From Suillus spraguei (Eukaryota; Basidiomycota; Agaricomycetes; Boletales; Suillaceae), in the NCBI GenBank assembly GCA_016800925.1, contig JABCPU010000328.1, forward strand, positions 1 through 64,000: a stretch of DNA of 64,000 nt, given 5' to 3'. Below are positions 44,125 through 56,666 of the stretch, piece by piece. The notes beneath the pieces were generated by a model. It was not told where the DNA came from. It did not search any database and saw only the letters and a list, made by a program, of their open reading frames with translations. The translations under genes were made by a program, and so were the position numbers. Position 1 is the stretch's first letter, and the number at the start of each line of letters is the position of its first letter.

Positions 44125-44878
44125 TGTTAAGACCGTACTCAAAGGGTGAAAGATCCGAAGGGTTTTGGCCTCAGTTCATGCACTGTGCCCCTTTCCCGAG
44201 TAATGCCCCTTATTTCAGAGGGAGGATAAATGTCCAAAGATCCAGAAGTGGTAGCATGGCAGATCCGGACGTCCGAAGGTTTTGTATATGACACATCTGA
44301 AGGTTATCTGGAACGTGGAGATGGAATGAGGATTAAGACTAGTCTCGGAACAGGTCCCTTAACTAGAAACTAACAGAGGTAGACTACCAAAGGTAGAGTC
44401 GGAGATGTAGACTGTAGGAATCAATCCTAAGTCTTGGAAGATAAACTGGAGTTGGAAGTAACTCAAGTCCAGAGGAACAGAATGAGCAGAATCTAAGATG
44501 ATATTCGAACTAAGGTTCTATGGAGATCTACAAGTGGTTTATATACTGTAAGTATCTAGCATGGATAATCAATGAGTCCAGGACCGAGGGCTATGTACGA
44601 TGTATAACGGAAGTCTATTAGTTAATGCACAGCAGATCAGTAAGCACGAGTCGGAAATGAAACACAGGTAACAGATCAGTGAAACAGGACAGAAATATAC
44701 ACAGCCGGAATACCAGAAACAGGAGGAATGACGAAAGGAGGTAGATGCAGATATCCACAAGGGAGTTAGAGTGCAAGAAGTGGGCACTTTTGGATGGGTG
44801 ATCTGGACAGGATCTGTGGATTGGACGGAAGTAGAATCAATCTGATCTGATCTGAGATCAGAAGTATGGTATATGACA
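44125..44878 (-). repeat. solo LTR2 inside LTR3
   Basis: 754 bp, plus-strand TGTTAAGACCG..GGTATATGACA, with duplication ACTTC (44120-44124 and 44879-44883). Removing it restores LTR3 sequence TTACTTCCCATTACATCCC. Confidence 0.93.
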
Positions 44879-45604
44879 ACTTCCCATTACATCCCGTCTC
44901 TTGGACTTAGTATCTGAACGCTCACTAGTAGAAATCTATTTGTCTTTGAACTTTACTCTGTTTGAAACTCGCTCATCGATTTAACTGCCAGTAACTTAAC
45001 CGCTCGAAGTACTGCACTACTCTCGACTTCTATACTTGTAACTGGACTGCGGCCAGTGATCTCGCTGGGTCGCTCCTTCTTTTGCCACCTCTATCATCAC
45101 CTCCTTTGCTCGTACAGAGCTGAAGTAACCGCTACCACAGCCGCTGCTAACTCCAGAAACCGAAGTCTTTGTTTTCTATTAGTTCTTTGTGTTTCCTTCA
45201 CACTAACTTAGAAGAAATTGCTTCTATCGCAGTCCTCTTGGGTCAAACATCTCACTCGCACCTTCAGTAGGATTATTGTTGCACTTATCCTTAGGCCAGC
45301 AGTAGTTTCTTTGTTTTACTGGACTTCAATGTCACCTTATGATGGTCTTCAGGACATGAAAGAATTCATGGAAATGAGACGGCTGACAAGGAGGCAAAAT
45401 TGGCAGCCATGAGTAGAATGAACAATAACAAATGAGAGAACCTACCCTGATATCTCAGACATGGCACACTCCCACTCAGCATCTCTGCTCTAAAGTGAGC
45501 ACACTGTCAAGAGACCCATTTCAGATGGAAGAGATTGTAGGCCAAGTCCCCAAGATATGAACATTTCCAAGGACTAGACCCAAATGTCATTAACTGATCC
45601 TTCA

Positions 45605-45815
45605 CATACTCTGAGAGTGGGACACAACAAGAGCGCCATCATGGTTGGGTATTAAACGAGCCAAAAGATGAGAACATGCACTAGTTGGGAGTGGGATGTG
45701 ACCAGCACATCATCAGGGTGAGTAAGTGAGCCAACAGACAAGAAATGCACTGCCTGAGAGCAGGACATGGTCAGAGCATCATCAGTGTCGGGTAAGCGAG
45801 CCAAAAGACAAGAAC
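45605..45815 (+). repeat. minisatellite, about 70-bp units
   Basis: Roughly three imperfect units with the shared core GAGCCAAMAGAYRAGAA..TGGGA/AGGACATG..ATCATCAG. The surrounding 45325-45911 shows no gene. Confidence 0.65.
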
Positions 45816-45916
45816 AGCTTACTACAGGGCCTGGCATCATCACTCCAAAGGTCAAATGTGAAGGCAACTCTAGGTTGATGGCAAAGCTGCTCTCATCTGA
45901 TGTGTTTGAGTGGAAG

Positions 45917-46391
45917 TGTTACAATTGTACGTGCCCCTATTCATTTTCCTCTCGCTTCTTTGTCTACATATCACATGATCTACTTCTTGACTCATATGCT
46001 CAATGTGTCTGTACCATTAGTTGCCTTCCTTCTTAGGATACGCACTTGCCTTCTCACGACTCTCTTGGTCCATGCGCACATATTGGCTTATTTAAGCATG
46101 CTGTATTATGCTTGTGTACTTTACTTTAATCTTACTGGGTTTCACCTGAAATACCCTTCGCTTAGGTCTCCAACCTAAGTCATCTGAATCATCTCTAAGT
46201 CTAAGCACTCCTTAGCCTTAGTCATTATTCTTGATCGTCTTTGAGTTGTGACTCATAGACTTGAACTCTGTTCGTACTTGGAATCCTCCGTGTACTCACT
46301 GTCCTTGTTCTCTTTTGAACATAGTAGAACTTCCCAGCAGACCGGCTGTGTCTTTTCACTGTCGCTGGTGACACCACCCCAGTTCATAACA
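45917..46391 (+). repeat. solo LTR1
   Basis: 475 bp TGTTACAATTG..AGTTCATAACA with duplication GGAAG (45912-45916 and 46392-46396). Confidence 0.93.
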
Positions 46392-47144
46392 GGAAGATGA
46401 ACTTGGCAAAATATTTAAACAAACTCACCTTCAAATAAGTAGAGTGTATTCAGACAGTCGAGAACACCATATACATGGGTTGATTTGTGTTGGGACAGTA
46501 TATATTTCACAAGCACATGAAGATCTGGAAAAGTCATCAGAAAATTGTTCAAAAATGATCTGAAAATGATCTGTTTGCAACTATGAACTTTTACATTTTG
46601 CTAGACATCTGATTTACATCGGATCATGAGCTAGGTACATTTTACCTCTGATTATTCTTCCTGTCTCCCTCAGAATATCCTCTGATCAATTTCTCGTTTC
46701 TGCAGTGAATTCAGATTTTAAGACTGATGCTTACATAACAATGAGATTACAAAAAAATTCAAAGACTTTAGTTGTATAGCAACCACATTCTCCAGTACTG
46801 CTGCAGCATTTCCATATCCCTCCTCTCTACCCACAGTTAACCACTTCTGCCTCAGGCAGAGGCAGCTCTGGTTCTACTTGCGCCTGCCTCAGGCGGGTGC
46901 TTGTATGTCCATGTTTTTTTGTCCCACTACGTGTTCTATTGTGCATGTATTAATGCTCACTCTGAATCGTCTGAATCATCATGCCATGCACGTGAACAAT
47001 ACAAACACGGCTTGTGGAGTTCTCAGGAGACTGACACTGTCTAGGTCTTTATAGGTTATTATGAGCCCTGGCTCATTGTAATCAATGGCCAGAAACTTAC
47101 AAGACCAATCAGTGTTCAAATGACCTGATATGGACACCCATGTC

Positions 47145-47257
47145 ATGCAGATGCCCGCAATCTTCCTCACACAGATGCCTGCAATCTTCCTCACATGGAT
47201 GCCTGCACCTTTGCTCATGCAGATGCCCACTACATCACTCATGCAGATGCCCTCAAG
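47145..47257 (+). repeat. 27-bp tandem repeat
   Basis: Four to five units of the type CAGATGCCTGCAATCTTCCT, the last ones diverged. Confidence 0.75.
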
Positions 47258-47339
47258 CTACTATCTCTTCTTTCCAACAGTGCTTTCCTCACCTCAAAGT
47301 GTCACTCTGGGGCTCCTAATATTTGAGATCCGAGGGTCA

Positions 47340-47607
47340 TCAGTGAGTGGTTCATTTTCAAGTCCAAGCCAACTCATCACTCACATTCCTGGACCACATG
47401 CATGTCCATCCTGCCATGGTCAAATCACAAATTGCTGTCGTTGTGTACTCAAACAGTTCCATCTTACAAGAGAGGCATTTGACTGGGTCATTGGTGAGTG
47501 TCAGTCCATTTTTAAAGTCCAAGCCAACTCATCACTCACATTCTGCATGAATGTTCATTACAGTCCCAACATGGCAACTTGCTGCATACTCAAACAGTTC
47601 TACATAC
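47340..47607 (+). repeat. tandem duplication, two units
   Basis: Units 47340-47462 and 47490-47607 share GTCCAAGCCAACTCATCACT and ACTCAAACAGTTCYA. A weaker third trace is near 47945-47990. Confidence 0.65.
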
Positions 47608-48772
47608 TACTCACAAGTTCTCTACTCCTCAACTCCACTCTCATTTCATTGCACCCACCCACCACTCCCTTCTTAACAGCAACTCATGTCTCATTTCAGG
47701 TCGTTACTTGGATCTTTCCTCAAAAACACTCGATGCATCACTTTCAACCACAGAATTTCATTCAAAGTTCCTGTTCTGTGAGCTGCTATGGCCCACCTGC
47801 CCTCATGGCTTACCTTGGACTCTTTCATGCAAGGTCAAAATGATGTTTCGGGTCAGAAAACCCCTCAGGATTTTCAGCCCAAATAGTACCAAAATCTGAT
47901 CTCTTTCCTGCTACAAAAAACTAACAGTAATGCATAGACTGCATGCATATGTGTCCTACCATAATGGCCACTTGCCGTGTACTCCAACAGTATTATTATA
48001 AATTATTATTTGTATATTAGTATTGGAATATTAGAACCACAAATAATGAATGAAAACTGACAAATAAACATTACAATCTACTGTTTTACATTGCAACTGT
48101 CCATTGCAACTCCCAGCCAAACCACTCATTACAATGACTAAGATAGATTGCCACGTGTTGCAACAGCAATTGCCATCACAATTGCAACCGTAATTACAAT
48201 TTGATTACAATCACAACTCTGCTATTGTAAGCGCTTTCAATTTATATTTGGTCTTTGAACGTTGAAATGCCTTAAAAGGCATTGAAGCCCAAATTAGGAA
48301 TTTGCGACAATAGTACTGACATGTCGCTAGGGATATCACACCTTTAACATCCGTAGAGACGGAAATTGTATCTTGGGAAAGAGATCGCATAAATACGTCA
48401 CCTACATCGTATAGAAGTCACCTAGACGTCGTTGGACAACTGAAATGACAATTATGTAAAGGTGGTTGCGCGAAAACCATTTATGTAATATACCTCATGT
48501 CTTGAACAAACACTTGCCATTTTTTGACTTAAGGTTTACAAAGTGGGTGGCTTGCCGCGTAGTGCTGACTGGTCAACACTGACTGACGCCTGACAACACT
48601 GAGATTCAGAAATGAAATGCCAGGAGCAAAAGCAAACCATCTCTTGCCACATTTTATTAGGAAGTCAGATCCTTGCACTCGTGATGACTCGCATTGTAAC
48701 TATCTCGTCATCACTTTTTCAAGGGGGACTGACGTGGCCAGGGTGCCCAACACTGTCATCGCGTTTGCTATC

Positions 48773-48780
48773 ACATATAT
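48773..48780 (+). promoter_or_regulatory. TATA-like element of the aspartic protease gene
   Basis: CATATATAG about 40 bases before the start codon at 48819. Confidence 0.4.
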
Positions 48781-48818
48781 AGTGTGCCACCGAGTATGAT
48801 ATAACTTTCCAGTGAGTC

Positions 48819-50255
48819 ATGCTCTCCGTTGCATCCTTGTTAGCACTCCTGACTTTCTCAATCATGGCATCGCCCGTTAAAGTTCGCAATTCCCGTGTTA
48901 CGCTCCCCATGACCAGGAGGTTAACATTCTCCAATGTTACTGACCTCTTACGGCGCGATGAAGCTCGCCTGGCGGCCTTTAGTGACAGCACCTATGACCG
49001 ACATGCTTATGTCCCTTTGACAAACACGGGACTGAGCTACGTCGTATCACTTGACATTGGCGCCAGGAAGTGTAAGTTCAATACTGAGAAAACATGCGGT
49101 TGCTAATGTATTATTGAAGACAACTTGATTGTTGACAGCGGTAGCGTGATGACATGGGTTGGCGCCAACACTCCGTTCGAGAGAAGCACCGTCGGCGTCA
49201 ACACTGGAAAGCCTATGTCGTTCGATTACGGTTATGGCTCCTTCAGAGGTATGACAACAACAATATCATAAGTTGAAAATACCTACGATTAATATCTATA
49301 GGAACTTTATTCAAAGATACAATATATATCACTGAAGAGATCACCATCCCCCAGATGCAAATCGGTGTTGCTTCTGAGTCGCAAGGCATCGCTTTTGACG
49401 GTATCCTTGGCATCGGGCCTACAGCGGCGGGCCTCGGTGCAACAGATTCACCAGAAGACGCGATCCAGACTGTCACTGACCGCCTGTTTAAGCAAGACAC
49501 CATTTCTCAGCCCGTTGTTGGTGTCTTTTTCCAGCCCAGCGTTATGGATCAAGTTACCTATGGAGAGCTTTCCTTTGGTGGAGCCGACCCCTACCTGCAC
49601 AGGGGCGATATTGAATACACGTAAGGCACCTCAGCTTCGGATCAATCCAGACTGATAGCAATTGTTTTTTCCAGTAGAATGACCGCCACCCCTGGCTCAT
49701 CGTGGGGTATCAATCAGAGGATCAGCTACGGAACTACAAATATCAATATCTTGGACGACACCACTGGCATCGTGGACTGTGGTTTCACCTTTCTTTACGT
49801 TGCATCCGGTGTGTATTTAGAGTGCAGCGAGTAATAATGGTCTCATCAGTGTTTGATAGATGCCTATGAGAAGTACAAGGATTTAACCGGTGGTATGGTG
49901 AATCCGGCGAATGATCTTCTCCGGATTTCCCCTGACCAGTACAATGCCCTACAGGACTTGAACTTCCATATTGGCGAGGTACGTCAATTCTGCCAGCCAT
50001 TACACCCCTTGTTCACCATTTGCACAGAAGACCTTTAGTCTCAACCGTAATGCGCAAATCTGGCCTCGTTTTCTCAACCACGCTATGAATGGCGATATCA
50101 ATGATATATTTCTCATCGTCAAAAGCTTTACTGGCCCAGGTTTTAACTTTATCAATGGCTACGTATTCCTCCAGCGTTTCTACACTGTGTTTGATAGCGG
50201 CAGGCGCCAAGTCGGTTTTGCCCAACACGCGTTCACTGATTCCTTCAGCAACTAA
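48819..50255 (+). CDS. secreted pepsin-like aspartic protease (peptidase family A1)
   Basis: Six exons, 48819-49071, 49120-49248, 49302-49620, 49675-49808, 49860-49978 and 50028-50255, joined by five 48-54-nt GT-AG introns, give an uninterrupted protein of 393 residues. It begins with a signal peptide (MLSVASLLALLTFSIMASP), then a short basic propeptide. The first catalytic motif is VDSGSVMTWVGA, followed by YGYGSFRGTLFKDTI (flap region) and FDGILGIGP. The second is IVDCGFTFLYVASD, where Cys-Gly-Phe replaces the usual Thr-Gly-Thr/Ser but the Asp is kept. The C-terminus GRRQVGFAQHAF is family-typical. Probably an extracellular or vacuolar endopeptidase. All splices keep frame and no stop is present, so it looks functional; activity with the altered second motif is uncertain. 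Confidence 0.9.
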
Positions 50256-52558
50256 TATGGAATTGTCAAAGTATACGAAACATTGTTTTTCAGACGCAAA
50301 GCAGTATACGCATTTGAAGGTTATACGGACTCTTCTCAAATAGGCTACTTAAGTTTCTGTATACCACGATTAGAATACAATACAAGTGAGCGCGGCAGGA
50401 GTGAATTCCGTGCGAGTTTACATTTAGTACCACGGGATATTTCTTGTGCATCAATACGTAGTATATTTTGTAAGGCTCGGTGTGGGGGTACGCTTCACAC
50501 CAGGGCATTCGCGCGCCCAGAGATGCGTTGGGAGACTGAGGGTCCCCTCGACTGAATAGTACTGTCCTCCTTAGAGTCCAACTCTCCATAGGACATGAAA
50601 TTGGAAATAATAATAATAATAATAATAAAAGGCTGGGTGACTTCAAAGGGGAAAGTGAATAGAACGAGAGATATGGAATGGGTAGAAGATGATACCGACA
50701 AGGAACAGATCGATATAGTTAGGATACGAGTTAGAAGACGTTTCTAGAACTTTCTGAGGTGCTTGTGAGCGGGGAATCTCTAGGATAGAAACTCGCTGTA
50801 GACACGAGAGTACATGAGAGAGAGATATACGTTTTCGAGTAGTTGACTAGGCCGGAACTGAGTATAAGAGCATGTGGTGATAATAGAAATGAACAGTCGG
50901 AGCAAGAGTAAGCACAAGGTAAGATGACGAAGCAAAATAGAAAAGGTAGAAGTGTAACGCTGTTCGCATCACTAGGTTACGTGGATGACAACGTCTTGAT
51001 TCGAAGCATGGTCCGGGCGTAGAGGACATACGGTCCTTACAATCTATTATTGTCGTCTATCCCGTCCTGCACCCGAGTCTGCGTGCATAATACATGGCAG
51101 ATGTCAAAGAGTTGGAGTTGTTGGAACAAAGGATGGAGTAGGTCACAGGTAGTCTGCAGAGTTAACTGAGTCCCAGACGGAAACTCGTTGAAGCGGCTTT
51201 GCTGTGCACAGAAGTTACGTATAATGAGCGTTTTTTAGTAGGGGCGGTGTCAATGCAAAGAAGTAACACGGTGGTAGTAAAAGCTAATGAGGACTCCGGA
51301 TCAGTTGGGGTAGAATACAATTCTACTCACGACACATAAGATAAAGTATTCCCGTCGACTTCAAATCCTACTGACCATCCATGACATTGGCAAGTGTGCG
51401 TAATGGAGTAAGAATGGCGATGAGGGCTCGGGACACCGGTGCAAACAACACCACTGACGCCGACGCGAACGATCCACACAAGGATGGTGTCAGTGATTCT
51501 TCAAAGACAGTCGACAGGTCGTAGCTGGTTCGGAACACATTGCGCGCATATGAGACGTAGAGAAATGAGCATTGGTAGGAACGCCTTCGGAGCCATGAGG
51601 CCACATGTGCAGTAGCTATATCACCGGATGACAGGCGAGTTGCAAGCAGTGCAGCATGATAGAAGAGCAGAAAGTACTCGGTCCGCTACATGAGGCGTCG
51701 CTGATGGAAGAAATCCACGCTGCAGCAACGTGGTATGGAGCAGACAATATAGATAGTCTACATCGGGTTATGGGCAGAAATTCAGCGCGACTCACAACAC
51801 ATGAGATTGATGACTGCAGCAGGGTATACTCCTCGTTAACTTCCGCCACTGACCGTCCATCTTCTTGTCTAGCGATATGTCAGGATTACTCGATGTAGCA
51901 AAAAGAGCATATCTTACTGTGATGAGGCGGCAGACGCCGGTGCAGACAACCAAGCAGGTGCCAATACAAACGATGCCACTGCACACGCAGGAAGTGTCGG
52001 CAGTCGCATTCTTCAAAGACGGTAGACGGATCGGGATAAAACCCTGCGAATCTGAGACGTGGAGAAAAGAGTATTGATGGGAGGGCCACGGAAAACTAAC
52101 TGAGGCTTATGTATGCACAGGTCGCATTGCTGCATGGGACGGCGAAGCTTTTGGACATTAATTGGTAGAATTCAGAGGACCAGATGTCCTTGATAGAAGC
52201 GCATACTGTAGAGATTCGACGTTACAGGTCACAGCTGTCTTGTTTAGTGTGACTGTCACACCAATTTTTTTGGGGCCGAAGCTAATTTGTGACGTGTGGT
52301 AAAAATATATGGAAAAACATATATAAAAAACAATTTCTTACTACATTCTGCCTGTTGCTTCTCAATTCTACAATGAGATATGAAGCAGGCAGGCAGCCTT
52401 GACAAGTGCAAGGTAGAGCAATCACAAATTTACGAACCTATTTTATGTATGAGAGACATTCGAAGCTGTGACACAAAGTGTGACAGTGTCACGTAGTATG
52501 TCATTTGTGGCTGGCAAACTTCTCAAAGGAGTGTAGCGTGGAAATTTCAAGCAGGTGT
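50256..52558. other. intergenic region with microsatellite and a diverged duplicated block
   Basis: (AAT)n at 50605-50627. Blocks at about 51410-51600 and 51890-52080 resemble each other (GAGACGTRGAGAAA, TTCTTCAAAGACRG, ACGCCGGTGC/ACACCGGTGC). On the minus strand they could be remains of a duplicated short gene (frames at 51368-51604 and 51616-51849), but no family was recognised. Near 52245-52490 short GTGACTGTCACAC-type inverted motifs suggest a small MITE; this is weak. Confidence 0.4.
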
Positions 52559-52747
52559 AATGTGTTTGTATGTATTTGGTTACAATTTGAATACACTCTA
52601 ACTACATATGTTAGGCAACGCTGTCCAAGACTAGAGGTTCTATTGATCCGATGTCGCATCATGAACCAAGACATTACGCATTAAGCGTTGTCGCGCAACA
52701 ATCCTGTACGTATTCTGTTTGTCCCCTTTGACCTGATACTTTTTATT

Positions 52748-53143
52748 TCAAGGTCTTGTTTGGACGCCCCTAGCATGAGGCTCCCAATTGAAGTGTAGCT
52801 CCGCAGGGTCGACATAAATACTGCACACAAACTCACTCCCTGCCTTCCCTGCAGTATTAGGATGCTCACGAGGCCTTTTGACAAATACGGTATGATTTAT
52901 GTTTGACCAGCTGATAGGATTAATCTTACCAATTTCCCTCAACGGTATAGGCCTTATCATATCGTGTAGTCCTTGCGAAAAATTCACCCTGCATTTGTTT
53001 ATTAGCTTCTTGAATGATGCGGTGCAGTAATATGGCCGAATCACGGACTTGAGGTGTCGCCGCCCAGCAACTCGCTTCGGTCTGCCGCTGCCTTTGTTGT
53101 CATGATTGCGAAAAGCTGCGCAAGAGTGGTAATCAAACTTCAA
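52748..53143 (-). CDS. hypothetical ORF or gene relic, 131 codons
   Basis: Open on the minus strand; contains FVKRPREHPNTAGKAGSEF and SIYVDPAELHFNWEPHARG. The homologous block in unit 2 (about 59860-60230) keeps parts of it (CGDPAEL-like coding sequence, KRPRG) but with insertions and frame breaks. So it was likely coding once and is probably a relic now. No domain recognised. Confidence 0.3.
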   Translation of the reverse strand: MKFDYHSCAAFRNHDNKGSGRPKRVAGRRHLKSVIRPYYCTASFKKLINKCRVNFSQGLHDMIRPIPLREIGKINPISWSNINHTVFVKRPREHPNTAGKAGSEFVCSIYVDPAELHFNWEPHARGVQTRP

Positions 53144-54379
53144 TATCCGTGCTTCACGGATCAGGCAGCACCTCTTGAATGTCGCTCGAGGAACATAGCA
53201 TCAAAGAATGTATGAGGTCCTGTTGGTGAGGATTCAACAATACCAGGCCTGCACAGATGAGCTAGTGGATTTCTTGTCTGCCCGAAATCTCGGTCGAGTT
53301 TCAAAATCTTGTAGACATCGTCGCATTTCGCTGACGACACCCAGCTATTTTAGCAAGTGCTCAAAATAACAAAGTGTCGGCAGACACATATTTGAGATTT
53401 AGTGGGCACAGATATACTCCTACAAACAGTGCTTCGTCCGATCAAGGACTAAACGTTTTTATGCAATGCCACTATAATGACAACGCAGCGATTATACCCC
53501 AAACTTCATGAATGTTCCTATAATTTTGATAATCGCTGCTATACTTCGGCTTCGTGCCACTTGATAAAGTAGAGATCGTGCACCTGAACACAGAACAACA
53601 TTAGATTATAAGTTGATTAAAGAGACCTGATCAGCGAGTTTTACAGCGACTATGCCGAGCTTTTGCCATAATACAAGAGGTGCCCGGGGTGCTCCTGAAA
53701 TTTCTTACTATTGCACCGTGAGCTCGGTTGTCAGTTGAGTCGTTGACGCACTGATCATATGGTACGCTATGTATGCATTCGGTCTAGCGTTCTGCGAATA
53801 GCTCTAATGACGTACATATATTAGGTAAGCACATCGTCAGATAGACCCAGTATACTCAATCGATAAGCCCTGCCAAACGAATACACACGATAATTTATTA
53901 CAAGATCATTGATATCATATCTTTGCGGCTAACACTTACATATTTGGTGGTCCTGCAACGCAACCCTAGTGCATAGTCAAGGAGGCGCAAGAACATGATG
54001 GTAAAGCATAAATTGGGTTCAGCGCATATGGACTCACACGTCTAAATATAGACTATACGTTTCACTAGACTCTGCTCACTATTACGTAGAACCGGAAATT
54101 CGGCGGGCCCAAGGCCGGGAAGCCGAGATAATTAACTAGCAGTTCACCTCATTGCACTTGCATTGCATTCGACTATGGGCCGAAGCTGAGCGCTGTGACT
54201 AAACACAAATGTGTCAACCTCGGTGTTACGTCTAAACGAGGTAAGCATGAGGCCTCAACCTGTAGTTATATTTGTAATATGGTCGACACTGGTCGGTTAC
54301 TATACTTATTGACTTCGAGTTATAAGTAGGCTGATAGGAAATGAGAAGGTCCATGTAACTGCCAGTCGCACTATCGCAG
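53144..54379. other. upstream region of MFS transporter 1
   Basis: No gene seen. The last part (about 54050-54379) is shared with 60860-61195 upstream of copy 2 (GAAATTCGGCG, GGTCGACACTGG, TTATAAGTAGGCTGA), so it probably holds the promoter. Confidence 0.4.
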
Positions 54380-56666
54380 ATGTCTGCCACAACCGAAATC
54401 CCTGCGTTCAAGAGTGATGGGGGGCATGAAATATCACGCCCAGTCTCTCCGGCCTCAACCTTGGGAGACTATCATGCGCCAGAATTACTGCATTCGAGTC
54501 ACATTTCAGAACAGGATCATTCTCATAAGTCGCAGAAGGCAGACAAAGATGAGCGGCCTGCGACAACGGACAATACAGGTGTTTTGATCGTTGACTGGGA
54601 TGGTCCAGATGATCCTCAAAATCCTAAAAAGTGCGTTACCTGACCAGAGCAGTGTGGTTGTTGGGCTCATAGTTTCTGCGCAGTTGGAGCTATAAACGCA
54701 AATGGGTCGCAACAATTATTGTATCATCGTTTACTTTCATCAGTCCAGTCTCATCCTCTATGATCGCGCCCGCTTCGGGCCAACTGGCTTCTGCCTTCGA
54801 CATTCACAACAGCGTCGTACTCGCACTCACAACATCCATCTTCGTGCTTGCATATGGTAAGCCGATTTGCTGGGCGCTTGATACCCTACTAATCAATCAA
54901 ACACGTACCAGCCGTGGGGCCATTGTTTCTGGGTCCATTGAGTGAAATTTATGGACGGTCACGCGTTTTGCAATTGGCAAATCTATGGTATCTTGGTATG
55001 TGGCTTTTACAAGCTATGATATGACTCTCATTCTTGAAATGACAGTATGGAATCTTGCCTGTGGATTCGCACAGTCAGAATCCCAGCTTCTTGCTTTCCG
55101 TTTTCTTGCTGGCCTCGGAGGCAGTGCGCCTTTGTCGGTAAAGTTGATTTTTTTATGTTGAAAGTATCTCTTTTCAATGACTTCCCTGACCAGATTGGCG
55201 GTGGTTTTCTTGGCGACTGCTGGAGACCGCATGAACGAGGAAAAGCTGCTGCTATTTTCTCCTTAGCTCCAATGTTGGGCCCCGTTATGGGACCTATCAC
55301 AGGTGCCTGGTTCGTGATTATTGCAAGTTCAACGACACCATCTAAATTTTCTCAGGGTAGCTCAATACTCAACCTGGAGATGGGTGGTATGTGATGCTTC
55401 CGCCAATGGAGGACTGTTCTGATTTATCTGACAGTTCTGGTCTACGACCATTGTGGATGCAGGCGTTCAATTCTTCGGACTTTTTGCACTTCAAGAGTGT
55501 AAGTAATTGACTAGTCGCGACCCGCTGATGCTTACGAATTCTATCCAGCTTACGCGCCCCTCTTATTAGAAAGGAAGGCACAGCAGATTCGCAAGTCGAT
55601 GGATGCAGAAAAAGTGCCATACAAAGAAATCCGTACCATTTACGATGACCAAGATCGCTCGTAAGTTCTTTTATAATTCCCGTAAGATGATATCTGAGGA
55701 CGATGGTTTATATAGTTGGCAGACCATCATGTCTAAATCACTTACCCGTCCATTTTTACTCTTCGCCCGTGAGCCGATCGTGCAGCTCCTCGGAGTTTAC
55801 ATGGCCTATCTATATGGAACACTTTATCGTAAGACATTTTGGTTTGCATGAACGGGATCTCATATATTCTTAGTATTTTTGACGACGATCCCATCGATCT
55901 TCCAGGGCACATACAATCAGTCGGTAGGAATCTCCGGCCTACATTACATTGCACTCGGGATAGGGTTGGTAGGGGCGTCCCAAGTAAATGCGAATACGAT
56001 GGACAAGATTTATGTGTATCTCAAGAACAAGAACGGCGGAGTTGCGAAGCCAGAGTTTAGATTGCGTTCGTCATATTGTTCTAGTGCTTCATTTTTCAAG
56101 TACTCATTCAGTAATCCACCAGCTGCTATGGTTCCTGGGTCTATAATACTTCCAATTGGGTGCTTAATTGCAGGCTGGACTGCTGAAGCTCATACTTTTT
56201 GGATAGGACCAGATATTGTTGGTTTCGTTTTCTTAATACTGTTTACCTACTGATGGTTCTGACAGGGCATCGCGCTTGTGGGAATGGGCATCATTCTCAG
56301 TTTCCAATGTATCCAGACCTACATCGTTGATTGCTTTACGCTTCATGCTGCTTCTGGTGCGTAGATCTGGTTCCTGTGTTACGGCGCATATAAAATATTA
56401 ATGTTTCATGTTCAGCCCTGGCCGCTGTCTCCTGTTTTCGGTCACTAGCGGGCTTTGGATTTCCCTTGTTTGCTCCTGCGATGTACGATGCGCTCGGGTT
56501 TGGGAAAGGCAATACTATTTTGGCTGTTGCAGCAATCGTCCTGGGTTGTCCCGCGTACGTCTTCATTTTTGTTCCCTCCATTGCCACCCTCAATGATTAC
56601 TGCAGACCCTGGATAATTTGGTATTACGGGGAGAAGATGCGGAGCAGGAGTCAATATGCGCATTGA
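54380..56666 (+). CDS. MFS transporter 1, DHA1 drug/polyamine-type
   Basis: Membrane proton antiporter of the fungal DHA1 (multidrug/polyamine) group. About 14 exons with introns including 54631-54683, 54857-54911, 54996-55045, 55138-55193, 55387-55434, 55499-55548, 55661-55715, 55829-55873, 56066-56122, 56218-56265, 56357-56415 and 56555-56605, giving about 539 residues. The N-terminal tail carries VDWDGPDDPQNPKNWSY, the hallmark entry to TM1. Motif A is GPLSEIYGRSRV. GDCWRPHERGKA and APMLGPVMGPITGAW give the TM4-TM5 antiporter motif. The C-half has RLPAMVPGSIILPIG and ends YYGEKMRSRSQYAH. The junction near 55312-55355 does not splice cleanly in frame, so a mutation or unusual intron is possible. 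Substrate unknown. Confidence 0.85.

Larger units (their letters stand above)
42597..45324 (+). repeat. LTR3 copy with a palindromic mariner and an LTR2 inside
   Basis: Reverse complement of 1264-2224. It begins TGTAGCGAACAAAG at 42597 and is recognisable up to TCTTTGTTTTAC near 45313. Its parts are 42597-42981, 44103-44124 and 44879-45324; the gaps are the foldback element and a solo LTR2. No clear target duplication was found (GTCAG before the start). It lies where element D loses homology. Confidence 0.7.
46397..48770. other. gene-poor stretch with minisatellites
   Basis: No protein family or RNA gene recognised. It contains a 27-bp repeat array (47145-47257), a tandem duplication of about 120-150 bp (47340-47462 and 47490-47607), a GC-rich CCTCAGGC palindromic patch near 46855-46905 and a run of TTGCAAT/ATTGCAA motifs near 48070-48240. 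Long open frames here are translations of these repeats. Confidence 0.5.

Noticed and set aside
45605..45815. CRISPR-like direct repeats
   Set aside because: Units are contiguous minisatellite copies without unique spacers, in a fungal genome.
46979..47242. Minus-strand 87-codon frame with repeated Arg-Lys-Ile-Ala-Gly-Ile
   Set aside because: Translation of the 27-bp minisatellite and its flank.
50290..50646. Minus-strand frame starting with a run of leucines
   Set aside because: The leucines come from the AAT microsatellite at 50605-50627; it mimics a signal peptide.
52245..52490. MITE with GTGACTGTCACAC ends
   Set aside because: Short inverted motifs are present, but no target duplication or second copy was found in the window.
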